Positions 42,830 to 53,313 of a stretch of DNA of 64,000 bases are shown piece after piece. The position numbers and the translations under genes were made by a program. The DNA comes from Bremia lactucae. Its lineage: Eukaryota > Oomycota > Peronosporomycetes > Peronosporales > Peronosporaceae. A model generated the notes under the pieces. The model saw only the letters and a list, made by a program, of their open reading frames with translations, did no database searches and had not been told where the DNA came from. Within the stretch, counting starts at the first letter, position 1. Each line of letters begins with the position of its first letter. The stretch spans positions 101,944-165,943 of the forward strand of contig NW_027152021.1 of NCBI RefSeq assembly GCF_004359215.1, given 5' to 3'.

Positions 42830-44640
42830 GTTTGAGCCAGTACCGATGCAGCAATTAATTTATTGAGCGCATGCACAATTCGCCGCCGTCCTGTTGCTTT
42901 ACGCACACAGAAGGTCGGAGAGCTATGTGAAAAGGTAGACTCCCGCACATGGCCCGCTGCTGAACAATCGGCAACTTGTCGATTGCTAATGCTTGTTTAG
43001 GATGCAGTAGCCACTGCTTCATGACAAAGTGAACCTGGATTAGGTCGTTTTGTGTCGAGTGCCTTTATCCTTAGACAACTCGCATGGTACGGCGTCAGGA
43101 AATACATAGTTGAATTTAATCAAATGCGTATAGAAAGAATTTGTCGTCAAAGACTCCAAGATTGGGACGTAAGGCGTTGATCCGAGTCTTCTCATCAAGG
43201 ACACTTTCCTTCATCGATGAGCTGCTGAGAATCCGTTCGTTCGCAGGAGATACTATCACCGTTTGCTTGTCGCCACGTACTTGTCAAATGTGACAAGTAC
43301 GCAGATCTGCTTGACTTAGCCACTGCGCAGATCGCGAAAGAGCCGTTTCGGTTCTAGCGTTGGCAATTGAGATATCTCCGTAGTTAACTTTGGAGGAGCT
43401 ATTAGATCAAGTATAAGTGCCTACACTTGATCCGTTGTTTGCTAAGACATTTAATGTTTTTGGAACTTATTTCTAAAGGTACCTGGGAACCTTTGACCAC
43501 ATGTTTCAAGGGACTTATTCCTGCAGATTCTTGAGGACTTATTCCCTCAAGTTTAATTTTTAATTTTTGGGAGTGTCCTCTTTAATTGATTTTAGCTGTA
43601 GTTGCGCAACCACAGCGAGATACTCTACGATCGACTCTTTAGTCGATCTAGGACTCTCGCACTGTCTCTTATAGAAAGGCGTTTCTATTTTTCTTGAAAG
43701 TTCCTTTTTGAGCAAAACATCCTTGACGTTCATCAGATGACCCACTGATGAACGAGAGACAGGAATTGTCTTAGCTTAATGCTGCCAGCTCATGTATGGA
43801 TCATACTTCTGAGCCATGGTAATCCAAGGATGATATCAATTTTTTCGTCCGAATCTAATACGATGAATTTATTATCGTACTGTTTATCCTTTAACATGTA
43901 CTGGATACCAAATACACGTTACTTTACTGTTATAGAAACGTTAATTGCTAGGCGCACTGTCATCGTCGTTAGAGGTATATCGCACACAATGAATTTGAGT
44001 CTGCGATCTTCTAGCGAACAAAATTGGTCTACGCCCCACAATCGACTAGGGACTTACGTGGCAAATTATTCGACACTTTTATTTTCATGATGATGAGGTC
44101 AACCTCATCACTTAGGGTAGTTCCATTAAATGTTTGTTTGTGAGGAGCAACTTACATTAAAAGGCCTGCAAATTCTTTTGACGTTGCTGGATCGGTAGGG
44201 CGCTCTACCCCTACTGACCCGGACCGTTTTTTGAAAATCCGCCTCGCCGTTGCGATTTCACAACAGCGTCGAATCCGCGACCTAGCGGGAGGTTCGATCT
44301 TTTCGCTCAGTGTTTCTAGGCACTGGCCGTGGGGCAATACACTCATAGGCGTAGTGGCCAGTCTTTTGACAACGATTTCATTTTTGTAGTTTTTTGTAAC
44401 TTGAAGAGCGAGGTTTCTCGCTCTCTACATCCTCGCCGAGCTCATGCTGTATGAATTCGATTATGGCCGCAAATTGTTCATCTGTGTTTAGAGCGAACTG
44501 CGTCACGCCAACATCTGGCCCGCCTAAGACCGAACTCATGAGTTCGTTCGCTCAAACAAGAAAATACTTCACGCATTGCGTTCTAGCCTTCTTAGGGGCT
44601 TAAAAGCTCTCTCCTACATCATCCAACATGTCCATTTAGA
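42830..44640 (-). pseudogene. Gy-B gag, protease and start of RT, internally deleted
   Basis: Starting from the LTR, gag begins MDMLDDVGESF near 44632, carries one stop, then jumps near 44430 from the N-terminal segment straight to the C-terminal SEKPRSSSYKKLQK-like sequence, losing the capsid. The spacer (44346-44152) and protease region follow to about 43800. Pre-RT sequence runs to 43100. The RT start (PTFCVRKATG...PIPRKDVV, about 42950-42830) jumps to RNase H at 42800, so most of the RT catalytic part is missing. Confidence 0.75.
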
Positions 44641-44685
44641 TAGAACGGGCGTGGGCCGTTGAACGGACTATGAAGTGCTACCAAT

Positions 44686-45167
44686 TGTAACGGGGCACCC
44701 TTTGCTAGTACTGATAACAGTTCCACTTAACCTACACTGATTACAGTTAAGGTTGGGCACCCCGAATACGTCAAGTGCGCGACGTGCAAAGAAAAGTTCG
44801 AAGTAGCTAAGAGGTCTTAGCTACTAAAGGTAAATTCTAAGGCTTTAGAATAAAAAAACTGTAGAAAGGTATTTTTTTATAACGATCTTCTACCTACTGG
44901 CTTTAATGTATCGTCAACTAGTTATGCAATGTGCCTCCTTGCGCACCGCACAATCGTGGCTTGTGACGATTGGCGGGGATGATTTAGACTCGAATTAACC
45001 AATTTATAGAACTAATGTCTCTTTTCGTCAATATTACCAAATTTGGTAATACTATTGAGTCAAATTAATAATAAAGATGCTAAATTTGGACATCTTTTGT
45101 GTTTCTTCTCATTGTAAAAAATATTTACTTTTCCTCTTATAGGAGATGTTATTTATGTAACGGGACA
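44686..45167 (-). repeat. Gy-B 5' LTR, complete
   Basis: 482 bp. On the plus strand it starts TGTAACGGGGCACCC and ends ATTTATGTAACGGGACA, i.e. TGTCCCGTTACAT...GGTGCCCCGTTACA on the element strand. The inside edge is followed by ATTGGTAGCACTTCA (primer-binding site). Used as the reference for the family here. Confidence 0.85.
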
Positions 45168-45567
45168 CTTAATCAACGGTAACACATGTGTAAAGCTTTT
45201 AAAGAGCCGCTAGAGCAAGATAGAGCATATTGTTGCTTAACGTACCATAATTTGATATATTAGTCTTTTTTAGGTCGTAACTGAATGGTTTTTTGCTCTT
45301 ACCACTCCGAGAGGGCTAATATACGATATTATCAAAAAAAGTATGCTCTGCCGTAGTCGAAATCCAATTCGCATCCTATATTAGAAGCTACGATAGTGTT
45401 CATGCAAAATCAGCATAGTTTTAGCCACGACAACGCCGCAGGTATAATACACGCATGATATGCACAGATTTTTAGCATTGCGGATTTAACTATTACACTT
45501 TCAGGTTGAATTTGATCGTACCAGCTTACGAATATTTCAACAAAGATAATTTATAAGACATCACATT

Positions 45568-46095
45568 TGTAGGCGGGCACGTTTATTCAGCCACACTCTA
45601 CTTAATTACACACCCTAGCGCAGCGAGGAAGCAGTTTTAACGTCTACTCTCGTGTGCCGTGAGGTAGCTGTGGTGAGCGCCTTAGCGACTCACCCGAAGC
45701 ACCAAGTACTCTAGTGACGTGTCGTCACGGGAGCGGTGATCCGACTCCTCGTGCGCACTTACCAAGTAGGAAGTAGTTACAGACTGATTTATGTTTAATC
45801 GAATTAAGTATAAAAACCTATTTTTTATCAATCACAAACTGTCATCTCGGTAGATAACACTGATGTGTATTGCGAGCGTATTATTTTAGATACCTCGCGT
45901 AACCGATGACGCTAGGCGTCATCCCTCCTAATGTGAATGCACCTAAGTGCATCGCAAACGCAAGGGTTGGTCACACGAGTGGTGAGTAAATACTTTATTT
46001 AGGTAATTGACCACCCCCTTAAGTGCACCAAGTGTACTTAACGGGGACTGCTTAACGGGGACTGTGTAAAATTAGGGCAACTTTAGCCCGTTACA
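45568..46095 (-). repeat. Gy-A 3' LTR (copy 2)
   Basis: 528 bp; plus strand starts TGTAGGCGGGCACG and ends TTTAGCCCGTTACA. It is flanked on the left by CATT (45564-45567), matching CATT at 53310-53313. Aligns with 52778-53309 and 62349-62901 throughout, apart from a short repeated TTAACGGGGACTG near 46040-46065. Confidence 0.9.
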
Positions 46096-46226
46096 CCGTA
46101 CTCCCCTTAAAAACGAATTTATATTTTTAATTCGTCAAAGAGGAGCGAGGTACTGCGAGCATCTTTACGCGCCGCTAATTCACTCAATCATTCTAGCGAC
46201 CTGTGTTCGCATACACGGCGCCAAAG

Positions 46227-47185
46227 ATGCCACCTAAAAGGGGCCACGTTGGTGGGTCGTCTGCGAAGACGCCCACTCAACCTCGCACTAAGCGCACGCG
46301 CCGCGTTAACACGCCGGCAGCGTCTGATGCCTTAGTCGAGACGCTGACAGCTACTGCTACTGTCGCGTTAACAGGGCTTAAGGATCCATCCCACTTTAAC
46401 AGTGAGGATGCTGATCCGTCGCTCATTGTCGACTACAATGAGTCGACACCGTTGCCGTCATAGCAGTGATGCGGACAACGATCTCATGAGGAAGGATGAT
46501 GACGCATTATTGCCCATCCAAACTTCTATCATGGTTCACAACATGGAGACAGCAACAATTACGAATGCTGTCTCGTCATCTGCGCTTGATGGTGCAGCGA
46601 CCATTAATGCGAGCGCTGCCCATAAAGGCGCAGGTGCTTCTCTGCTTCTCCGTTGGATAAAACCACAACGTCTATTGCTCAGACCATTATACGTAATGGT
46701 TCTGACATCGAGAATTCTCAGCGTAAAGATCCGCCGACGACACGTGAATGTGCTCAGTCGGCGTCACAAGCTAGTCGTTTTGAATGTGGCTATACTATGG
46801 GTGGCATTTTACCGATGCCATCTAAATGGCCTATTTAAACGGACCAAGAGCGTCGCTCCTACAGCGCGCTCTTCTAGACGCTCATAAATATTATGGTGTC
46901 TTTAAATCATGGAGGGCTCAGGGGAAATCGCTTGGGAGTATTTTTTCGATCCCGGTCAAGTTGCGTTCAAATGAAACGCCCGACCAATACGAGGCGGAAT
47001 TCACACGTCGCATTCTTCCGCATTACGATACAATGAAACAGCGGCCGCAGCGAATTAATGTCGCCCGCTTGCGTGTGAAAGAAATCATGGGCGGTACTGT
47101 ACCCCCTGTTTCTTCTAACAACGCTGCTTCGGCTAGTCCGTTTGAGACTAGCGAAATGGGCCTCAGCTGGTGCTCCTTTTCATAG
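46227..47185 (+). pseudogene. Antisense open frame between Gy-A pol and 3' LTR (copy 2)
   Basis: Begins MPPKRGHVGGSSAKTPTQPR at 46227 and continues TKRTRRVNTPAASDALVETL, LTGLKDPSHFNSEDADPSLI to a stop at 46463. A 5-bp deletion relative to copy 1 (CCTCA lost near 46460) breaks the frame there. The C-terminal part (46826-47185) reads LLDAHKYYGVFKSWRAQGKS, IPVKLRSNETPDQYEAEFTR and QRINVARLRVKEIMGGTVPP. Presence of the same protein in both copies, with the break differing between them, suggests an intact ancestor. Orientation is opposite to gag-pol. No known domain identified. Confidence 0.65.
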
Positions 47186-47291
47186 GCAGCCACCAAGCCG
47201 GGCACATCAATACGTAGGGTATCGATCGGTTTCCAAGAGTCGACACTCTTCGGGTAACCTCTTCATTGTAAGAGGATCTGATACTTTTGTC

Positions 47292-47885
47292 TCACGGAGC
47301 GTTGGGCAACACACCTTCAACAAGAATGCGTTGAATTCCACCCGCATCCATTAGTGCAGGCGGCGCCCGATAGGAGTGGGGATCTTGCTCACCTACTTGC
47401 GGCTGCCTTACTTTCGTCCGTTCAGTAAAAGGCGTTGAGCGCTGCTGAACGACGTACTGCGGATCTCGAGGGTCAAGGCTCGCGACTAACCTCGGATCTC
47501 GTTGATGTCCGAGCGAAGGTTCATCAGGGCCATGAACGCCTGAAGACTCGCTTGGACCTTTTTGAACGGATAATACTGAGGGATCCGCGTTACTCGCGTG
47601 ATGTCCCTCGCTCTCCAAGTCCTGTTCGTGGAGGGAGGAATCGGTCTGATAGCTTTTCGCCTTCACTTTCCCCCTCACCCGAACGACGCTCGACTCACAG
47701 TCGGCGTTACCATCGGTCTCCTTAGCCAGATGGATATATGTGACCTCATTTGGGTCTACATACCGCTTCAGACGACCCACGTAAAATACGGGGTGCGTCT
47801 TCATATACGGGGGAAGGGTGAGCCTATAATTTAGGTCTCCAACCTCTTCTACCACCGTAAATGGCCCAATGAAACGCGGCAGCAA
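47292..47885 (-). CDS. Gy-A chromodomain-like C-terminal pol segment
   Basis: 197 open codons on the minus strand starting MLPRFIGPFTVVEEVGDLNY and RLTLPPYMKTHPVFYVGRLK, the SH3-like/chromodomain 'HPVFHVSxLKxY' segment of gypsy polyproteins. A long charged tail follows (EQDLESEGHHASNADPSVLS, SLDPRDPQYVVQQRSTPFTE). It is a fragment of pol, separated from integrase by a frameshift near 47940. In copy 1 the same region (4252-5040) is more decayed. Confidence 0.75.
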   Translation of the reverse strand: MLPRFIGPFTVVEEVGDLNYRLTLPPYMKTHPVFYVGRLKRYVDPNEVTYIHLAKETDGNADCESSVVRVRGKVKAKSYQTDSSLHEQDLESEGHHASNADPSVLSVQKGPSESSGVHGPDEPSLGHQRDPRLVASLDPRDPQYVVQQRSTPFTERTKVRQPQVGEQDPHSYRAPPALMDAGGIQRILVEGVLPNAP

Positions 47886-47981
47886 CTTCGTAGTCCTTCC
47901 AGGTAGTACAGAAATTGCATTTTTAGAAAGGGTAGCAGTACTTAATAGTACTTTTCACCCACTCTAAAGCGTTCATTATTT

Positions 47982-48547
47982 TTGCGACCATTTCGTTCCG
48001 CATATTCTTTTTGCTTGTCCTGTGCGCTTGCCATTGCGTCACGGACTTTACGTGTGATGGCTAATCGCTCATCCACAAAGTGTTGAGCCTCGCTCACGCT
48101 TTAAACATCAAAATCGCCTATGATACCGCCAAGAGGTCGGTCATAAGGCGTAGTTGTATTGACCACTGCTAGACTGGAAGGGTCACTAGGGCAAATATCA
48201 GTCTTTGAGATGATACCCTCATGGGTCATCGTCATATTGACGAAATTATGTCCCTCTTTCGCACCGAGCGTAGTGAGGGACCCTCTCCGACTAAGACTCG
48301 GGCTGCGCACAAACAAGACTGGCGTCCGAGGATGGCGCAGTCCGTTAATATAAAACGGTGTCTCACCCGTACTGGCGTGGACACTATAATTTATAGCGAA
48401 CTCCACAAAGGGCAATTGCTTGCTCCACTCTTTGGGAGTTGCTATAGTGCGTAAGACATCCGCCACGACCCGATTGGCACGTTCTGTTTGGCCATCGGTC
48501 TGGGGATGATCTGCGGTCGACATGTGGAGCTTGCTACCTAGCAGCTC
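47982..48547 (-). repeat. Integrase segment, duplicate A
   Basis: This stretch aligns with 48701-49266 over its entire length with scattered substitutions (for example VLFVRSPSLSRRGSLTTLG here and VSFVRSPSLSGGGPLTMLG there). Both copies are in the same orientation on either side of the N gap. One copy fits the normal pol order; the other is surplus. Confidence 0.85.
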
Positions 48548-48700
48548 NNNNNNNNNNNNNNNNNNNNNNNNNNNNNNNNNNNNNNNNNNNNNNNNNNNNN
48601 NNNNNNNNNNNNNNNNNNNNNNNNNNNNNNNNNNNNNNNNNNNNNNNNNNNNNNNNNNNNNNNNNNNNNNNNNNNNNNNNNNNNNNNNNNNNNNNNNNNN
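48548..48700. other. Assembly gap (153 N)
   Basis: A run of undetermined bases between two diverged copies of the same integrase segment. The gap size may be arbitrary. Confidence 0.95.
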
Positions 48701-49494
48701 TTTTTGCGACCATTTCGGTCCGCATATTCTTTTTGCTTGTCCTGTGCGCTTGCCATTGCGTCACGGACTTTACGTGTGATGGCTAATCGCTCATCCACAA
48801 AGCGTTGAGCCTCGCTCACGCTTTTAGCATCAAACTCGCCTATGATACCGCCAAGAGGTCGGTCATAAGGCGTAGTTTTATTGACCACTGCTAAACTGGC
48901 AGGGTCACTAGGGCAAGTTTCTGTCTTTGAGATGATACCCTCATGGGTCATCGTCATATTGACGAAACTATGTCCCTCTTTCGCACCGAGCATAGTGAGG
49001 GGCCCTCCCCCACTAAGACTCGGGCTGCGCACAAACGAGACTGGCGTCCGAGGATGGCGCAGTCCGTTAATATAAAACGGTGTCTCACCCGTACTGGCGT
49101 GGACACTATAATTTATAGCGAACTCCACAAAGGGCAATTGCTTGCTCCACTCTTCGGGAGTTGCTATAGTGCGTAAGACATCCGCCACGACCCGATTGCC
49201 ACGTTCTGTTTGGTTATCGGTCTGGGGATGATCTGCGGTCGACATGTGGAGCTTGCTACCTAGCAGCTCGAACATATGTCGCCAAAAAACAGACGTAAAA
49301 CGTGGATGGGACCGGTCCGATACTATGGACTCGGGCATCCCGTGTAGTCGGTATACATGATCCAGGAACAAGAGAGCTGCCTCCTTGCCTGTGATCGATG
49401 TCTTACATGGTGCTAAATGCACCATCTTGCTCAGTCTGTCTACAAAGACGACTAGCCCTGTCCGACCCTTTTGATCGGGCGGCATGCCAAACAT
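48701..49494 (-). CDS. Gy-A integrase core
   Basis: Open frame on the minus strand from MFGMPPDQKGRTGLVVFVDR into the N gap. Integrase landmarks: VFVDRLSKMVHLAPC (first catalytic Asp), GMPESIVSDRSHPRFTSVFW (second Asp region), STADHPQTDNQTERGNRVVA (catalytic Glu region usually DGQTER; here DNQTER), WSKQLPFVEFAINYSVHAST and GETPFYINGLRHPRTP. The linker AQDKQKEYADRNGRK precedes the gap. The best preserved integrase in the window; its C-terminal end is lost in the gap or in the duplicate. Confidence 0.85.
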
Positions 49495-49613
49495 GAAGTC
49501 CAGACTTGCTGACTTCCAACAGTTGGTTGGGATCGGTAGCGACTTCTGTGGCGCACTGCTGGATTGTGCAGGCTCAATGCGCTGACACTGTTCGCAAGAG
49601 CGAATGTAGCTGG

Positions 49614-51362
49614 CTACCTATCTATATAGGTGTGGCCACCAAAATTCCTCTGACACTCGAAAGAATGCCTTTTGCGGCCCAAATGCCCACTAGATGGTGC
49701 ATCATGGAGCTTGTGAAGGATTATCAGCTTGAGATCTGTGTTATGAGGCACATATATTCTCAGTGGATCACAAGGTGTTAGCTGATGCCATAACAGGCCA
49801 TCCCTGTAGCTAAAGTGATTTAGCTTAGCTTCACGTGCGTCGGAAGGGAAACTTCTTGTCCACCAAAGTGATCTAACAGCAGGCGACAATAGTCGTCCTG
49901 ACTGTAGCTCGCTTTTATCTCGGAGGCCAATGAGCTCGTCATGTGGTATGCCTTCATGCCTGCCAACGTTGACGATTCAACGTATGCTTTAGCACTAGAC
50001 ACACTTTTCTGGTGTCTTACCTCGAAGTCTGGTCTGCGCGATAAAGCGTCAACCAAGACATTCTACTTACCCGGCTTAAAAAATGTGAGCCATCTTGCCA
50101 TTCTAGGCGAGAGGTGCGGTGAATTTATTGCGGTCCGCAGTGATTTGTGTTCTGTATAAATTAAAAATGGTTCGATGCCCAGCAGGTGCACGAAACTTGA
50201 CATGAGCATACTTTACTAAAAGTAGCTCTTTTTGTCATACACGGGGTAATTTAGTTCCGCAGCTTTGAAAAGCCGGGACTGATAAGAGATGACGCGGTCA
50301 ACGCCGTCGTCATCTTTCTGCATGAGCGCGCTGCCGACTGCAAAATTGCTTGCATCGCCAAGACCGGTGCCACTGCAAGAGATTGCTATACTGACATAAT
50401 GGCATCGTCTTGTTCTTTTAATCAAACCCATTCTGCGTCCTTTTTAAGGAGGTCAGATAATGATTTTGTTTGCTCAGCATAATTCTTGCTTTATTATGCA
50501 TGTAATTAGCGACCCCTAGAAATTGGTGCAAATCTTTCACATGCCGTGGTATTGGCCATTCCTTTACTAATTTTACCTTGTCTGGGTCTGCTCGTACACC
50601 GTGTGTACCTACGATGCAACCCAGCACAGGTATCTCGGGGACCCCTATGACGCACTTTTGCAAGTTGCTGTACAATTGAACGTCCTTCAAAGTCTGCAAC
50701 ACAACGTCTAAATGACGCTTGTGCGACTCTATTGCGCTCGGCCCGTCCTCGCTCTACTATGCACAAAAACATCGTCAAAGTAATGAGGCGCGTAGGCACG
50801 GCGCTGACGCATTACGTGAGTCACCACTCGGTTGAATGTCGCTGGTGCGTTTTTCAAAACTTGTGGCATCACAAGACACTCTCCAACATAACGCTTGCGG
50901 TGCTTACTGCCGTTTTGGCTACATCGGACTCTCTCTTGAGTACCTGATAGTAGTTATCCTTCAAATCTAACGCGAAAAAGCTAGTTGACTTTCCCATGGA
51001 GTTCAACAAAACATCTTTCCGCGGGATTGGCGTTTGCGCCGGGATGGCCGCCGTGTTCAGCTTATTGTAAGCATGAACCACGCGCCATCCACCTGTGGCT
51101 TTAGGCACACAAAAGGTCGGGCTGCAGTGAGCGATTTGCTCTCACGCACATGTCCTGCCTTTGCTCGCTTGTCGAAGAACTCATCGATACAATCGACTTG
51201 TTCTTTCGGCAACGGCCATTGCCTGGTCACACAATACTTGGTGCCCGGTTCAAGGTAAATTGCGTTCCCAATGCCCCTATCTGCTGATAGGCGGCTCAGC
51301 ACTTTTTCTAGGAACACATCGCGATGTTTCAACAGAACCTCAAAGAGCGGACTGTCTCTCAA
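49614..51362 (-). pseudogene. Gy-A reverse transcriptase, RNase H and integrase zinc region (copy 2)
   Basis: Right to left: pre-RT and RT start (51362-51057: SPLFEVLLKHRDVFLEKVLS, TRQWPLPKEQVDCIDEFFDK), RT core (51108-50869: LNTAAIPAQTPIPRKDVLLN, FALDLKDNYYQVLKRESDVA), RT end (50702-50418: YSNLQKCVIGVPEIPVLGCI, VGTHGVRADPDKVKLVKEWP), RNase H (50370-50216: GDASNFAVGSALMQKDDDGV), linker (50056: MVDALSRRPDFEVRHQKSVS), integrase zinc region (49889-49614: HNTDLKLIILHKLHDAPSSG). The catalytic box lies near 50770-50790 in a shifted frame. Several frameshifts and part of RNase H (about 50060-50215) missing, so no functional pol. Confidence 0.85.
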
Positions 51363-51549
51363 GGCATCCTAGCTTTGAGCAGCGAGCCGTTTATTTTTGT
51401 TCGTTTCTAGGACGCTCTCATCCATTGAGACCACCAAGTTCTCTTCTGGAACTGGTTAGACTATTTCGTGGACCTTTCTTTCCTTTGATTCGGCAAGGAA
51501 TAGATCCCACGACATCTTAGAAGATTTACTATCTCCTCGGCAGATTTAA

Positions 51550-52116
51550 AGACTTGCCGGGGCACCTCAACTGAGGATGCCTCCGCAATTTCGTATTTGA
51601 CGACCCCGAACCCCCTCGCTCGAAGACCCGTCCTCGTTTAATAGGAACTGATATAATGGTCACTCGTTAAGACGTGCCCTTGATCGTCCTAATCTGGCGG
51701 GTACTCGTTCTTCGAGTCACCACGACGTTTTAATAGGAAGCGCGTGGCATTGCTCTCCTGGCTAACGCACCCCTTTCAACCGCACCAGGCTCAAGAGACT
51801 TTTCCGGTTCATACAAAGCTTAGCTTCTGTCAGCTCGCCGTATACTGCCAGAAACTCTCGGCTCTGTACAGGACTATGGGATACATGACTCGTTGACATT
51901 GCCTTTTTCACTACCCCAGTCTCCACGAGCTGGGTGGGAATTGGTGACATTTGACATCCCGTCAACGCAACCTTTAACTGTGTTCGACACGACATCAGTT
52001 GCATACGCCTCTCGCAGGAGTACATCCTTTCCGGTGTTCTGCGAAGAGTTCGCAACTGTGCGTGTACGCCAGTCTTCCCATGGTTGGCGTTTTGCCAACC
52101 ATGGCATGCCTAGCAC
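51550..52116 (-). pseudogene. Gy-A protease region (copy 2)
   Basis: At 52116-51874 the minus strand reads MLGMPWLAKRQPWEDWRTRT, the conserved end of the retropepsin fold in these elements. Further left the sequence continues to the pre-RT linker without a readable frame. The N-terminal catalytic Asp region (about 52200-52350) is frameshifted; LVDLGASQNFVKLAALRKRQ-like sequence can be followed across frames near 52330-52260. Confidence 0.65.
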
Positions 52117-52420
52117 TGTGAACTTCTCTTTACAAAAGAAGTCACTAAAGCTGAGTTGAGTTCTATTTAGCCTCCCTCGGACTTAATGAGCGCGCCGTTT
52201 GCTTAACGCAAGGTCGCCTCTTCTCGCTTGCCATCCTGGCAAAGCGACTCAAACATCGCCTGTCTCTTTCTGAGAGCCGCGAGTTTTACGAAATTCTGTG
52301 ATGCACCCAAATCCACGAGGAGAGACATCACCCGGTCATATCCGCGTACTTGAGCGCTAAAGACCAGCAGGGTTAACACATGGGTAGCTTCAGAGTCCGC
52401 GCCAGTAGGGCATCCCGCCC

Positions 52421-52777
52421 CTACTGCGCTCCTACATTTCTGGGCCCCTCAGTGGTCGATGCAGAGCTCATGCGTCTCGCACGCTGGTTCTTGCCATCGC
52501 CTTTTGGGAAGGGAGTCCTCTTGCTGGGCATCTTTGCCCCAGCAGGGACCCTGGCGTAGCAGCGAGCCATGATATGGCCGCGCTTGCCGCATTTATAGCA
52601 GACAACGTCTGCATTGCCCAACTCCATGGTAGTGACATCTGACCTCTCGCCAACGGCTTATACCAAGGATTCGCCGAGGCACTGTTGTAGGATTCCTCCT
52701 CAATTAAGGCAATTTGGATTACCTCTTCCATCGTCGACGGCACCTTTCTGAAAAGGGCCTGTCGCGATGGGCCATAC
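52421..52777 (-). pseudogene. Gy-A gag C-terminus with zinc knuckle (copy 2)
   Basis: Starts abruptly at 52777 beside the LTR, with sequence equal to 63690 onward in the intact gag (GPSRQALFRKVPSTMEE). About 790 bp of leader and capsid are deleted. After a frameshift near 52640 the second part (52627-52421) has the knuckle CYKCGKRGHIMARC (CX2CX4HX4C). The 3' half is close to the intact copy at 62958-64000. Confidence 0.85.
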
Positions 52778-53309
52778 TGTAGGCGGGTGCGTCGTAATGC
52801 GGCTACGCTCTACTTAGACACACACTCTAGCACAGCGAAAAAGCGGTTTAACCAGCTTCTCTTGCGTGTATTGAGGTAGTTGTGGTGGGCGCGTTAGCGA
52901 CCTCCCCCGAAGCACTAAGTACTCTAGTAACGTGTCGTCACGGGAGCGGTGACCCGACTCCTCGTGCGCACTTACCAAGTAGGTAGTAGTTTTCAGACTG
53001 ATATATTTAATCGTATTAAATATAGTTACCTATTTTTACCAATCACAAAATGTCGTCTCTGTAGATAACACTAATATGTATTGCGAACGTATCTATCTTG
53101 ATACCTCGCGTAGCGGATGATGCTAGGCGTCATCTCTCCTAATGTGAATGCACCTATGTGCATTACATACACAAGGGTGGGTCAAAATGTGAACCAGACC
53201 CTAGTGGGGGGTCTAATTACTTTATTTAAGTAATTGACCATCCCCTTAAGTACACCAAGTGTACTTAACAGGGAATGTGAAACGTTAAGGCAACCTTAGC
53301 CCGATACCA
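52778..53309 (-). repeat. Gy-A 5' LTR (copy 2)
   Basis: 532 bp; plus strand starts TGTAGGCGGGTGCG and ends TAGCCCGATACCA, followed by CATT. Compared with 62349-62901 it has scattered changes, including in the terminal GTTACA, which reads GATACCA. Confidence 0.85.
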
Positions 53310-53313
53310 CATT

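Larger units (their letters stand above)
38632..45167 (-). mobile_element. Gy-B copy 3: minus-strand element with both LTRs, internally deleted
   Basis: 5' LTR 44686-45167, deleted gag and RT, RNase H, integrase, chromodomain, antisense interval, polypurine tract, 3' LTR 38632-39245. The two LTRs differ by substitutions and the foldback insertion, so it is old or the left LTR comes from another element. 45168-45567 beyond it is AT-rich with nothing recognised. Confidence 0.75.
45568..53309 (-). mobile_element. Gy-A copy 2: 7.7-kb LTR element with CATT target-site duplication
   Basis: Both LTRs, gag end, protease, RT, RNase H, integrase, chromodomain and antisense frame are in order. CATT occurs immediately outside both LTRs (45564-45567 and 53310-53313), indicating a single insertion. 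Decay, the gag deletion and the integrase duplication at the N gap show it is inactive. It resembles Ty3/gypsy chromoviruses by the chromodomain-like tail after integrase. Confidence 0.88.

Noticed and set aside
49506..49781. 91-codon plus-strand frame in Gy-A
   Set aside because: Antisense shadow of the integrase zinc region; not conserved in the other copy.
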